From the NCBI GenBank assembly GCA_964618455.1, contig CAZUAQ010000015.1, forward strand, positions 55,628-119,627: 64,000 nt of DNA, in the 5' to 3' direction. The translations under genes and the position numbers were made by a program. Shown here one piece after another: positions 34,211 through 42,411 of this stretch. Positions within the stretch are counted from its first letter, which is position 1; every line of letters begins with the position of its first letter. Source of the stretch: CAZUAQ01 sp964618455 (GTDB lineage: Bacteria > Planctomycetota > Phycisphaerae > UBA1845 > PWPN01). The notes under the pieces were generated by a model. It was not told the origin of the DNA. It saw only the letters and a list, made by a program, of their open reading frames with translations, and did not search any database.

Positions 34211-35956
34211 TCACGGCTGATCGCAGCCGGCGGGCGGAGGTGTCCCTGACGCCGGTCCGGTAGCGCATGCCAGGAAGAACTGGAAGTCGTCATCATCAAT
34301 CGCCTCATTGCCGTCCACATCGAGGCACGCACAGTTTTCCTCGTCGAAGAGGCCCGGTGCCGGGTTCGAGCCGGTCAGGCATCGCTGGAAGTACGCAAAG
34401 TCCGTCTGGTCAACCGAGCCGTCCGGTTCAGTCAGGTCCGGCCCGCCACCGGCAATATCGAAGACCGGTGTGCTGCACGCACAACCCCCGCCCTCTAGTG
34501 TGAGGGCAAGCACCTGCACGCGTCCGCTGGCCCCGGCCGAGAGGCTGAGCTTGATCTGCTCAAGCGTCTTGCACCCATCGATCTCGACGATGTGGGCCAT
34601 CAGCCATGCCCCGTCAGCATTTCCACCACCGGCATCAAGCGAGACACCCTTTCCGTCAACACGCGAGAAACCGATGGCGTTGGTCTGATCCTTACGCTTG
34701 CCTTGGACGCCGACGGGAATACTCGTGGCGTCGCCATCCTGACCGAACCAATCGTAGAGGTTTGCGGAAAGTTGATCCGAAGACTGATCGTCGTACACAG
34801 CTTCCACATCAATCGTGCCGGCACTCTGCCCCGACGTGACACTGAGCAGGTACAGCCTGGAGTAGTTGCCGACCAGGAACTCCTGCTCGGGCGTTTCATT
34901 CAAGGTGAAGACGCGCGTTTCATCGAATTCGCCGCCGATGTCCGGGACGCCTTCCGTCTTCCACTTGATCGAATTCAATCCGTCGAAGCGGAATTGGAAG
35001 TTCACGTTCCCATCAGGCAGTTGCGCGGTATAGGTGCCGGAGGCGGGGAGGCCGGGCGTGAGCGGAACGTTGAACGGGAACTGCGGTTCGATGCAGGTCC
35101 CGATGGTGAAGCTCTCCACGGCCAGAGCGGCATCTCCATCAATCGTGACCGCTTCGGCACCCGGGAAGGGCTTGTTGTCGCGTGTGCCGTGGAAGGGTTC
35201 GCCCTGCTCGTACAGTGGATCGGCATTACCGAGGCATCGCAGATCCACCGGGCCGCCCTGGGTGGCGGAATCGCATGTCTGAGTGAAGGGAACCACCTCG
35301 GTGATGCGCAAAGCGGTGATGGCATGCGCGGGTGGCGGAGGCAGGAAATTCCACTTCGTGTAGAGCGAGGCCCCACGCTTGAGCCAGACGCGGTTGCCGG
35401 TTTGCCCCGTCGCCGAGCACGTGTCTGAAGCCGGAGACTGCGGACCGGGGCCCGCCTGACGCCAGGTTCCCTCCGGCTGATTGAGTTCCATCTTGATCCA
35501 TTGATGATTCGTCCCGAACTGCCCGCCCCAGGGAATGGCCAGGTTGTTGGTCGCTTCTTCATCGCTGCCCGGGCCCTGGTAGGTGACTTCAATGGGCAGT
35601 TCATTCCAGAAAGCGTTGATGTCCCAGGTCACACCGGCGGGCGTGGAACTGGGCACCCACTGCTCGATGAAATACTGGGCCGCCTTGGAGGGGAAAGGAT
35701 CTGTATTCGGTGCAACGGGCACGATGTTGTCATTGGTGAGATCCCAGTACCCGCGGCGCACACCATCAAATGAATCCGTTGTGTAGTACTTGTATCCGCC
35801 GCCGAACTGGCCGCCGCCGTCGAATTCGCCGGTAGGATGCTCGAGGAATGCGCCTTCGAAGAAGGAGGGATAAACGATCCATGCTCGCTGGGCCTGGGCG
35901 GGCACCGCCGCCATCAGGACCCCCAAGGCCACGCAGATGTTCAGGCGCCGCAGCAT
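34211..35956 (-). CDS. Exported protein with dockerin-like C-terminus
   Basis: The ATG at 35956 gives a good signal peptide (MLRRLNICVALGVLMAAVPAQAQ). The N-terminal ~230 residues match the PEP-CTERM protein at 38857-39501 (IPWGGQFGTNHQWI versus IPWAGQFGTNHEWI; GPGPQ; ASLYTKWNF versus SVLYAKWDF; ALRITEV versus AVRITQV). A second beta-rich domain of ~250 residues follows. The C-terminus has two EF-type dockerin-like loops (DGSVDQTDFAYFQRC, DVDGNEAIDDDDFQFFLAC). The protein is secreted; its function is unknown. It is 581 residues. Upstream start codons (to 36133) only extend into non-coding sequence. Confidence 0.8.
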   Translation of the reverse strand: MLRRLNICVALGVLMAAVPAQAQRAWIVYPSFFEGAFLEHPTGEFDGGGQFGGGYKYYTTDSFDGVRRGYWDLTNDNIVPVAPNTDPFPSKAAQYFIEQWVPSSTPAGVTWDINAFWNELPIEVTYQGPGSDEEATNNLAIPWGGQFGTNHQWIKMELNQPEGTWRQAGPGPQSPASDTCSATGQTGNRVWLKRGASLYTKWNFLPPPPAHAITALRITEVVPFTQTCDSATQGGPVDLRCLGNADPLYEQGEPFHGTRDNKPFPGAEAVTIDGDAALAVESFTIGTCIEPQFPFNVPLTPGLPASGTYTAQLPDGNVNFQFRFDGLNSIKWKTEGVPDIGGEFDETRVFTLNETPEQEFLVGNYSRLYLLSVTSGQSAGTIDVEAVYDDQSSDQLSANLYDWFGQDGDATSIPVGVQGKRKDQTNAIGFSRVDGKGVSLDAGGGNADGAWLMAHIVEIDGCKTLEQIKLSLSAGASGRVQVLALTLEGGGCACSTPVFDIAGGGPDLTEPDGSVDQTDFAYFQRCLTGSNPAPGLFDEENCACLDVDGNEAIDDDDFQFFLACATGPASGTPPPAGCDQP

Positions 35957-36283
35957 CGTCTCCATCCTGGTTGACCAACCGCGAAGAAAGGAAGTCTCAC
36001 TCCATCTTATCGGTGATTTCCGCGACTTCCATTGGATTCGTCTCTCCCTCTCACACATCTTGAGTACTCCTGATGATGTTGCTGCAGGCCTGTTTCCGAC
36101 AGCGACCATGAACAGGCCCGCCTGCACGAACATTAACTCGATTAACGCGTTTCAAGCCTCCGCGACGCCAGTCCGGAAATGGTACCGCAACCCGGACTCG
36201 GATATTCGAAAAAACCAGGCGCTTTTTTTCCGCCTGATCCGTCCGCCCGACCTGAAGGGCGTCCTGCGAACGGGGGCCGGCAT

Positions 36284-37435
36284 TCAGGGCGATTCCAGAC
36301 AGGCAGGATCGGCATCGATCTCGGGGCCGGAAACGCAAAACAGAAAGGCATCGAGATCGTCGAGATCCACATCCTGGTCGCCGTCATCATCCAGGCAGCG
36401 ACAGGGGTACGGATCGTCGAGGCCGCTCACGTTGCCCTCCCCGCTGAAGCACCGCTGCACATAGGCAAAATCGGTCTGATCCACGTCGCCGTCGGCATCG
36501 GCATCGAAAGGCAGATCTTCGCGCGGGCACGGTGCCTCGAGCAGCACGTCGTCGTACCAGAACTCCTCGAAGGTGTTGGTCAGGGTGCTTTCGCTGATCA
36601 GGACCGGATCGCCGCCGAGGGTCAGCCAGCTCACGTCGATTCCATTCCCCCCGCCTGCGGCACGATGCCCGGTGGCCACTACCACATCATCCACCAGGAA
36701 TTCGACATCCTCCGACCCGCCCGTGTAGGGATGCACGATGATCTCCATCTTCCGCCAGCCCCGGACGCGCGGTACGTCGGTCACGTTCCAGCCGTCGGTC
36801 CTCGTGGCCCAGCTCAGGTGCGTCCAACTCTGCTTGGTGTTCACGCCGAGCACAAAGAACTCGCTACGGTTTGGGCTCGTCAAAATGATCCAGCCCTGGA
36901 CATCGTAATTCGGACGATTGGGGTTCGGTGGCGGATTCGTGTCAATGGTCTCGCAGTCGCACGTGTAGCCGGGTGGCTGCGAAGCCTGGTCGCAATCGCA
37001 AAGCAGACCGGCATCGTCGTACTGAAACACGCGCAGGCGAAGATCGCCCCCGATCGGCGGGGTGAAGTTGTGGCGGATCGCGGAATAGTATGGATCGAAA
37101 ATCGGTTGACGCCCGGCGCGTTCGCCTGTGTAGACGGGATCATTGGGTGGTCCGTCGCGCCAGGTTTCGAACTTGACCGGCCCCCACCCGAAACTGGGGT
37201 GCCCTGTCGTCACGATGGGGTCATCGGTCGGGCAGTCTGTGAATGGCGTCTCGCAGGACGCCCATTCTTCCGTGCGCGCCCACGGCGGTTCGAAGTCTTC
37301 CTCGAACGGCAACTCGAGTGTGAAACCGTCGGCGGTGCCGGTGAGAAGCACGCTGAAAATCAAGCAGCTCCATCCGGCAAGAGAGGAGTTCCTGTATCGG
37401 GCGGCGGTGGGTATTGAACTTCGGAAACGATGCAT
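36284..37435 (-). CDS. Exported dockerin-like protein, paralogue A
   Basis: AGGT lies 8 nt before the ATG. A signal segment (LAGWSCLIFSVLLTGTADG) is followed by a ~260-residue jelly-roll-like domain resembling the LamG/glucanase fold (MEIIVHPYTGGSEDVEFLVDD). The middle has LLCDCDQASQPPGYTCDC and TNPPPNPNRPNYDV, found again in the neighbouring gene. The C-terminus has two dockerin-like loops (DADADGDVDQTDFAYVQRC, DDDGDQDVDLDDLDAFLFC). No catalytic residues can be assigned. It is 383 residues and a tandem paralogue of the next gene. Confidence 0.8.
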   Translation of the reverse strand: MHRFRSSIPTAARYRNSSLAGWSCLIFSVLLTGTADGFTLELPFEEDFEPPWARTEEWASCETPFTDCPTDDPIVTTGHPSFGWGPVKFETWRDGPPNDPVYTGERAGRQPIFDPYYSAIRHNFTPPIGGDLRLRVFQYDDAGLLCDCDQASQPPGYTCDCETIDTNPPPNPNRPNYDVQGWIILTSPNRSEFFVLGVNTKQSWTHLSWATRTDGWNVTDVPRVRGWRKMEIIVHPYTGGSEDVEFLVDDVVVATGHRAAGGGNGIDVSWLTLGGDPVLISESTLTNTFEEFWYDDVLLEAPCPREDLPFDADADGDVDQTDFAYVQRCFSGEGNVSGLDDPYPCRCLDDDGDQDVDLDDLDAFLFCVSGPEIDADPACLESP

Positions 37436-37457
37436 ACGTCTACCTGAGCCTTACTGC

Positions 37458-38621
37458 TTACGGGACGACAATACCGTCGTCGCAGGTTTCCACGGCGGGA
37501 ATCTCGGGTCCGGACACGCAGCCCAGGAACGCATCGAAGTCATCCGCATCGACGTCCTTGTCGCCGTTGACGTCCGCGCACTGGCAGTTCACACCGTCGA
37601 AACCGTCATTGAACGTGAAGGGATCCCCGGCCCCATCGACACATCGTTGATGGTGGGCGAAGTCGTCCTGATCGACATCGCCATCACCATCCAGATCGGC
37701 ACGCGGATTGTTGCAGGCGGTGAGCGCGACCTGCTCGAACCAGAATTGCTCGAAGGTATTGGCCAGCGAGCTTTGGGAGATCACGGCAGGATCGCCGCCG
37801 AGACGGAGCCAGGTCACGTCGACACCGGTACCGGAACCGGGTGCCCGCGTCCCCTGCGCGACCAGAACGCCGTCCATCCAGAATTCCACGTCACCGACAT
37901 TGCCGGTGTAGGGATAAACGACGATCTCCAGCCGGTGCCATCCCTTGCTCCGCGGCACGGAGGTCACGTTCCAGCCCTCCGTTTTCGTCGCGAATGAGTA
38001 ATGATCCCAGCTCTCGTGACTGTTGACGCCCAGGATGAAGTACTCGCTTCGGTCGGGGGTGGTCAGAAAAAGCCAACTGATGACGTTATAGTTCGGACGG
38101 TTGGGATTCGGTGGCGGGTTCGTGTCGATCGTGGCGCAGTCGCAGGTGTACGTCGGAGGCTGGGCCGCCTGGTCACAGTCGCAAAGCAGATCGGCGGGAT
38201 CGTACCACCACGCCTGAAGCCTCAGCTCCTCATGCCCGACGGGTGGCGTGAACTCATGATAGATGGAATACCAGTAGGGATCGGAGATGGGCTGCCTGCC
38301 GGAGCGCTGACCGGCATAAACCTCGCCTCCGTTGTCGAGATCGGGGTAGGTCTCGAACTTGACGGGCCCCCATCCCTGGCTCGGGCCGGGCAAGCCGGGA
38401 TCGTTCGGACAACTTGTATCAAAAGGCGTATCGCACGCCAGCCATTCGATGGTGTAATCCCAGAAACCGGTGCCACCGTGATGGAGCGGCTCGAAGTTCT
38501 CGTAGAACGGTAGAGCCGGATCGGCGGCGGAAGTCGAGTTCACCTGGAACCCGAAAGTGATCGCCACCGCCACGAGGCATGTACGAATCAACCACTGTTT
38601 TCTTTGCTGAATGATTTCCAT
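37458..38621 (-). CDS. Exported dockerin-like protein, paralogue B
   Basis: The signal peptide runs from MEIIQQRKQWL to STSAAD. It shares with paralogue A the same order of blocks: WGPVKFET, GRQPISDPYW, LLCDCDQAAQPPTYTCDC, TNPPPNPNRPNYNV, GWHRLEIVVYPYTG, a WLRLGGDPAVIS segment and NTFEQFWFEQV. It ends in two dockerin-like loops (DLDGDGDVDQDDFAHHQRC, DVNGDKDVDADDFDAFLGC). The genes sit 22 bp apart in the same orientation, so they arose by tandem duplication followed by considerable divergence. The ribosome site before 38621 is weak. It is 387 residues. Confidence 0.8.
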   Translation of the reverse strand: MEIIQQRKQWLIRTCLVAVAITFGFQVNSTSAADPALPFYENFEPLHHGGTGFWDYTIEWLACDTPFDTSCPNDPGLPGPSQGWGPVKFETYPDLDNGGEVYAGQRSGRQPISDPYWYSIYHEFTPPVGHEELRLQAWWYDPADLLCDCDQAAQPPTYTCDCATIDTNPPPNPNRPNYNVISWLFLTTPDRSEYFILGVNSHESWDHYSFATKTEGWNVTSVPRSKGWHRLEIVVYPYTGNVGDVEFWMDGVLVAQGTRAPGSGTGVDVTWLRLGGDPAVISQSSLANTFEQFWFEQVALTACNNPRADLDGDGDVDQDDFAHHQRCVDGAGDPFTFNDGFDGVNCQCADVNGDKDVDADDFDAFLGCVSGPEIPAVETCDDGIVVP

Positions 38622-38692
38622 CCCAATGACCCTACGAACGAATCTGCCAAGGCCCGCAGAGCCCGTTCACTCGTGCAACTCTTGAAAGAGAC

Positions 38693-38726
38693 GGGCGGAG
38701 CGGAGCTTGAGGCTCGCACTCCGCCC
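38693..38726 (-). terminator. Hairpin downstream of the PEP-CTERM gene
   Basis: Arms GGGCGGAG (38693-38700) and CTCCGCCC (38719-38726) with an inner GAGC/GCTC pairing. On the minus strand the stem is followed by a pyrimidine run GTCTCTTTC, so it may end transcription of the gene at 38857. Confidence 0.45.
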
Positions 38727-38856
38727 GATTCAACGCATGTGTACTCCGGCATGCGACAGGAAGAGAATGCTTCACTCATCGCCCGAGTCGCTTCCGGAAG
38801 TCAATCCGGATGATTCGACACGGGCCATGGTGTCATTCTGTCAACTTCGCATCAGC

Positions 38857-39501
38857 TCAGGCGCGTCGCTTGCGACGCAGGATGAGCGGCGCACCGGCCA
38901 GCAGGAGCAGCGCCCCCGTGGGTTCGGGCGTGACCTGGGTAATGCGGACCGCGCTCCACGAACGATTGATCGGGAAACCGAAGTCCCACTTGGCGTAGAG
39001 CACGCTGCCGTCCTTGATGTAGACCTCCGCCAGACCGTCGTGGGTCTGCGGGCCGGGGCCATGCTGGCTCCACTGCCCGGCGGTGGCTCCTCCACCGATC
39101 CACTCATGGTTGGTGCCGAACTGGCCGGCCCAGGGAATTTCCGGATCGATCGGGAAGTTGACCGGTCCGTTGTAGCCGTTGATCTGCACCTGGATGGGCT
39201 GCCAATCCAGCGCGCCGGCCGTTGGGCCCCAGGCCTCGACCGTGAACGACTCGAGCGTCGCGGGCATGGCCGCACCGGACGAGGATGACACGTTGTTCGT
39301 ATCCCACCAGATACGTGCCACACCATCCTGACCATTGCCCTCGTAGGCATCCGTACCACCCAGACCGGCACCGGCATGCGTGGTGAAGAATCCCTGGTTG
39401 TCGATGCGATCGATGGGCATGACCCACCAGTCACCGATGCCCGCCAACGCCGGCGATGCCGACACTGCCAGGACTGCCATAAACACAAATAACTTCTTCA
39501 T
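38857..39501 (-). CDS. PEP-CTERM sorted exported protein
   Basis: AAGGAGG lies 7 nt before the ATG. A signal peptide (MKKLFVFMAVLAVSASPALA) and a ~160-residue beta-rich domain are followed by a textbook PEP-CTERM signal: TPEPTGALLLL, a hydrophobic helix and RRKRRA at the end. The system's exosortase would cut at PEP and pass the protein to the surface or to exopolysaccharide. It is 214 residues. The body matches the N-terminal domain of the dockerin-bearing protein at 34211-35956, so related bodies carry two different C-terminal modules. No exosortase is in the window. Confidence 0.9.
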   Translation of the reverse strand: MKKLFVFMAVLAVSASPALAGIGDWWVMPIDRIDNQGFFTTHAGAGLGGTDAYEGNGQDGVARIWWDTNNVSSSSGAAMPATLESFTVEAWGPTAGALDWQPIQVQINGYNGPVNFPIDPEIPWAGQFGTNHEWIGGGATAGQWSQHGPGPQTHDGLAEVYIKDGSVLYAKWDFGFPINRSWSAVRITQVTPEPTGALLLLAGAPLILRRKRRA

Positions 39502-40480
39502 GACGTTCCTCCTTCCTGATCATCAGGACTACTGAGATGAGAATAGTGCTCCTCGATCTATCCGAATTTTCTCGTGAGATCAGCACTTGATGAATCCACG
39601 AGATTCGTCAACGTAACTCTGCGACGTCGCCATTGACTTTCGCGGCTTCCTCCAGCCGATGAAACGCGCTTGGGTTCAGCCCGTTCCATCCCTCCAGATC
39701 TTCATTCCGACCGTCGGGCCGATTCGCGGTCCCGCGTCGAGATCGCGTGCCGCACTGATCAACAGGTCGCGTCAACATGGACGCCATTATCTGGATGTCA
39801 ATTGTCAACGTGCGAGATGGACAGGAAGGTCAGTTGACATGTCCACTTTCCTTCCTCCGCTACGTCGATTGTAACACATTGCCCCCTACGCGTTCAAGAG
39901 TCTGAACACGGTATGCATTAAAAAAAGTCAATAAAAACGGGGCTTCCGTGACTCTGTCTCGCGAGATCGCGCTCGCACGTGCGTTAGCGCGTGTTAACCG
40001 GATCGCATCGCACTATCGAAATGAACACGTGCCCTGAACGATGCTTTTTGCACGGGTCACTCGTGTTACGACGGACATTCCAGCGAGGCGTCATGAGCGC
40101 CCTGCATGATCTTAGCCACGCCCGAGAACCTCGGTTACTCGATTTAACGCCCCGATTTCAAAGGTCAGCCATTGGAAGGCCAGCGTAGGCCTCGGCCCAT
40201 GCGGATTGCGTGTTGTCGCACCGGCGCTCTGGCGATCGCGAGCCCTGCCCTGCCATCATTCCTCGACATCGGATTGCGCTTTTAGTGCCTTCCCTTCTCC
40301 CCCGCGCGCGACTATTTCGTCTGCCAATCAGTGTGCGCTGAAAAAAAAGCATTCGTTATCACGAGTCACAAAGAAATCCTGTTCGTCCGGCTCTTGAACA
40401 CGCACGACCAGCCTTGATAATGCTAACTGCTTGAAGTGTTGCACACGACTTCCTCGAAATTCTCACTGCGGAGATCTTTC
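39502..40480. other. Non-coding region upstream of the glycoside hydrolase operon
   Basis: No credible gene is seen on either strand; the short open frames lack ribosome sites. There is an AT-rich patch (39,918-39,940, attaaaaaaagtcaataaaa), a perfect palindrome TCTCGCGAGA at 39957-39966, and a promoter-like pair at 40394-40421. Regulation of the hydrolase operon is probably located here. Confidence 0.5.
40394..40421 (+). promoter_or_regulatory. Promoter of the glycoside hydrolase operon
   Basis: TTGAAC (40394-40399), a 16-nt spacer and GATAAT (40416-40421) give a sigma70-like pair. Transcription would start near 40428, with a ~50-nt leader before the ATG at 40481. Confidence 0.45.
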
Positions 40481-42403
40481 ATGCTCGACCTGCGTCGACT
40501 CAGCGGCAAATTCTTTCTACGCCATTGGACTTCTGCATGGATACTTGGGGCGTTGCTTACCGCCACCGCTCATGCGGGCTGGATGGTGCTTCCTCCTCAC
40601 GACACGCGTACGCCGTTACCCTCTGAACTTCCTGAGAACGCCGAATCGATTGAACCCGGTGACCGGTGGGAACACAGCGACAAGTACCGCTGGCTGATCG
40701 GCGAACTGACCATCCCCGAGACCATCGACGACAAGCCCACGAAAGGCAAAGCCGTCGGGATGAAGTTCAGTTGCGCCGATGGCGGCGAGGTTCATGTGAA
40801 CGGCGTGTTCCAGTCACGTTTCGATAACGACCATCCCGCGCTGGTCCTGCTCACCGAGAACGCACAGCCCGGCGCCAAGGTACGCCTCCAAGCGCTCGTC
40901 TATCGCAAAGTGCAGGGAGGCGATCATTTCAACGAGGCTACCTGGGCGATCATCGAACCGAAACGATCCACGCAAACCCTGAAGCTGAAGGTTCATGCGT
41001 CGAAGCCGAAAGGTCCCGTGCCCGACGGACTCGTCGGCCTGAGCCAGGGCGGAGGCCTCGCCGACTACGAGGATGCCACCGCCGCCAAGCTGCGCGAAGG
41101 CGGATTCAAGTGGTTCCGCATGGACAACATTCTGACCAACGTGCTCAAGGCGAAGGAAGATGGCTCCACCTACTACGACTGGACCGATTTCGATCGCCGC
41201 GTGGACTTCATGTACAAGATGGGGGCTGATCCGATCCTGGCGGTCTCCTACATGCCGATCCCGCTGGACGCGGTAGTGAACCACGACCGGCAGAGCGCGC
41301 CGAAGGATTACGGCACCTGGGAGGAGATCTGCTACCGCGCCGCCAAGCGCAGTATCGATCGCGGCGTGCGCGTGCCGTTCTGGGAGGTCTGGAACGAGGT
41401 CAACACGGGCTGGCTCAAACCGGGTCCGCAGGACAAGGGCACGGAGCGCTTCCACAAGATGTACAACGAGGCGCTGGGCAAGCTTCAGCCGGAGATGGAA
41501 GTCATTCGCCGGTTCGAGGCGTACTGCAAGCTGTACAAGGCGACGGTCGAGGGTGTGCGACGTGCGGATCCGAAAGCGATGTTCGGCGGACCGGCGCTGG
41601 CGAGCGGCCCCTTCGAGAACGATGAGCGCGGCCACTGTTTTCACGGCCGCGGTTTCACGCGGGGCCTCATGGCCTACTGCACGGAAGAGAATCTTCCCCT
41701 CGATTTCCTGAGCTGGCATGAATACTTCCAGCCGTGGTTCGTCATCGACGAGGAAGCCAAGGCGTTCTACGCATACATGGAGGACTACCCCGAGATCAAG
41801 CCGCAGGTGAAGTCGCTCATGATCACCGAGTGGAACCAGGCCTGGTGGGGAGACCGTCCGCACGATCACGAGATCGGCGCATCCTGGTGCGCGGACAGCC
41901 TGGTCAGGGCGTGCCTTCCGAACAAGGTCGATCGACCCTGCTTCTTCTACGTCAAGCAGAACGACGATAACTTCCGCGGCGACTTCAGCATGCTCATGCG
42001 GAACAACGTCCCCAAGGCGAGTTACAACGCCATGAAGATCTTCAATCATCTCAGCGGCGATTGGATTGAATTCGAGGGGACGGATGACGACGTGTGCGGC
42101 GTGGCGGCATGGGACAGGAAGAAGCCGCGCCTGGCAGTCGTGATCGTGAACTACCGGGATCGCTACGGTCTGCCGCGCAAGGTCAGCCTGGAGATCCCCA
42201 GCCTGCCGGAGGAAGTGCGCAACGGAGAGTGGCGCGAATGGCTGGTCGACGGCACGCACAGCAACGTGTGGCACGATCGTGAAAAGGCCGAACTCGAGAT
42301 GGTGAACGAAGGCAACGTGCGCGGCGGGAAGCTCACGCTGAATCGCACGCTGCTGCCGAACTCCATCACGTTGATCGAGATCATCCCCGCAGACAAGAAG
42401 TGA
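40481..42403 (+). CDS. Exported clan-A glycoside hydrolase (GH39-like)
   Basis: The ATG at 40481 has GGAG 7 nt upstream and a signal peptide ending ATAHAG. An N-terminal ~165-residue beta-sandwich precedes a (beta/alpha)8 barrel. The acid/base Glu is in FWEVWNEVNTGW and the predicted nucleophile Glu in LMITEWNQAWW, the standard spacing for clan GH-A. FLSWHEYFQPW and the barrel pattern fit GH39/beta-xylosidase-like members. The C-terminal ~100 residues are a beta domain. It is 640 residues and exported. Its stop is 8 nt before the next start, so the two hydrolases form an operon. Confidence 0.78.
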   Translation: MLDLRRLSGKFFLRHWTSAWILGALLTATAHAGWMVLPPHDTRTPLPSELPENAESIEPGDRWEHSDKYRWLIGELTIPETIDDKPTKGKAVGMKFSCADGGEVHVNGVFQSRFDNDHPALVLLTENAQPGAKVRLQALVYRKVQGGDHFNEATWAIIEPKRSTQTLKLKVHASKPKGPVPDGLVGLSQGGGLADYEDATAAKLREGGFKWFRMDNILTNVLKAKEDGSTYYDWTDFDRRVDFMYKMGADPILAVSYMPIPLDAVVNHDRQSAPKDYGTWEEICYRAAKRSIDRGVRVPFWEVWNEVNTGWLKPGPQDKGTERFHKMYNEALGKLQPEMEVIRRFEAYCKLYKATVEGVRRADPKAMFGGPALASGPFENDERGHCFHGRGFTRGLMAYCTEENLPLDFLSWHEYFQPWFVIDEEAKAFYAYMEDYPEIKPQVKSLMITEWNQAWWGDRPHDHEIGASWCADSLVRACLPNKVDRPCFFYVKQNDDNFRGDFSMLMRNNVPKASYNAMKIFNHLSGDWIEFEGTDDDVCGVAAWDRKKPRLAVVIVNYRDRYGLPRKVSLEIPSLPEEVRNGEWREWLVDGTHSNVWHDREKAELEMVNEGNVRGGKLTLNRTLLPNSITLIEIIPADKK

Positions 42404-42411
42404 GGTGTTTG

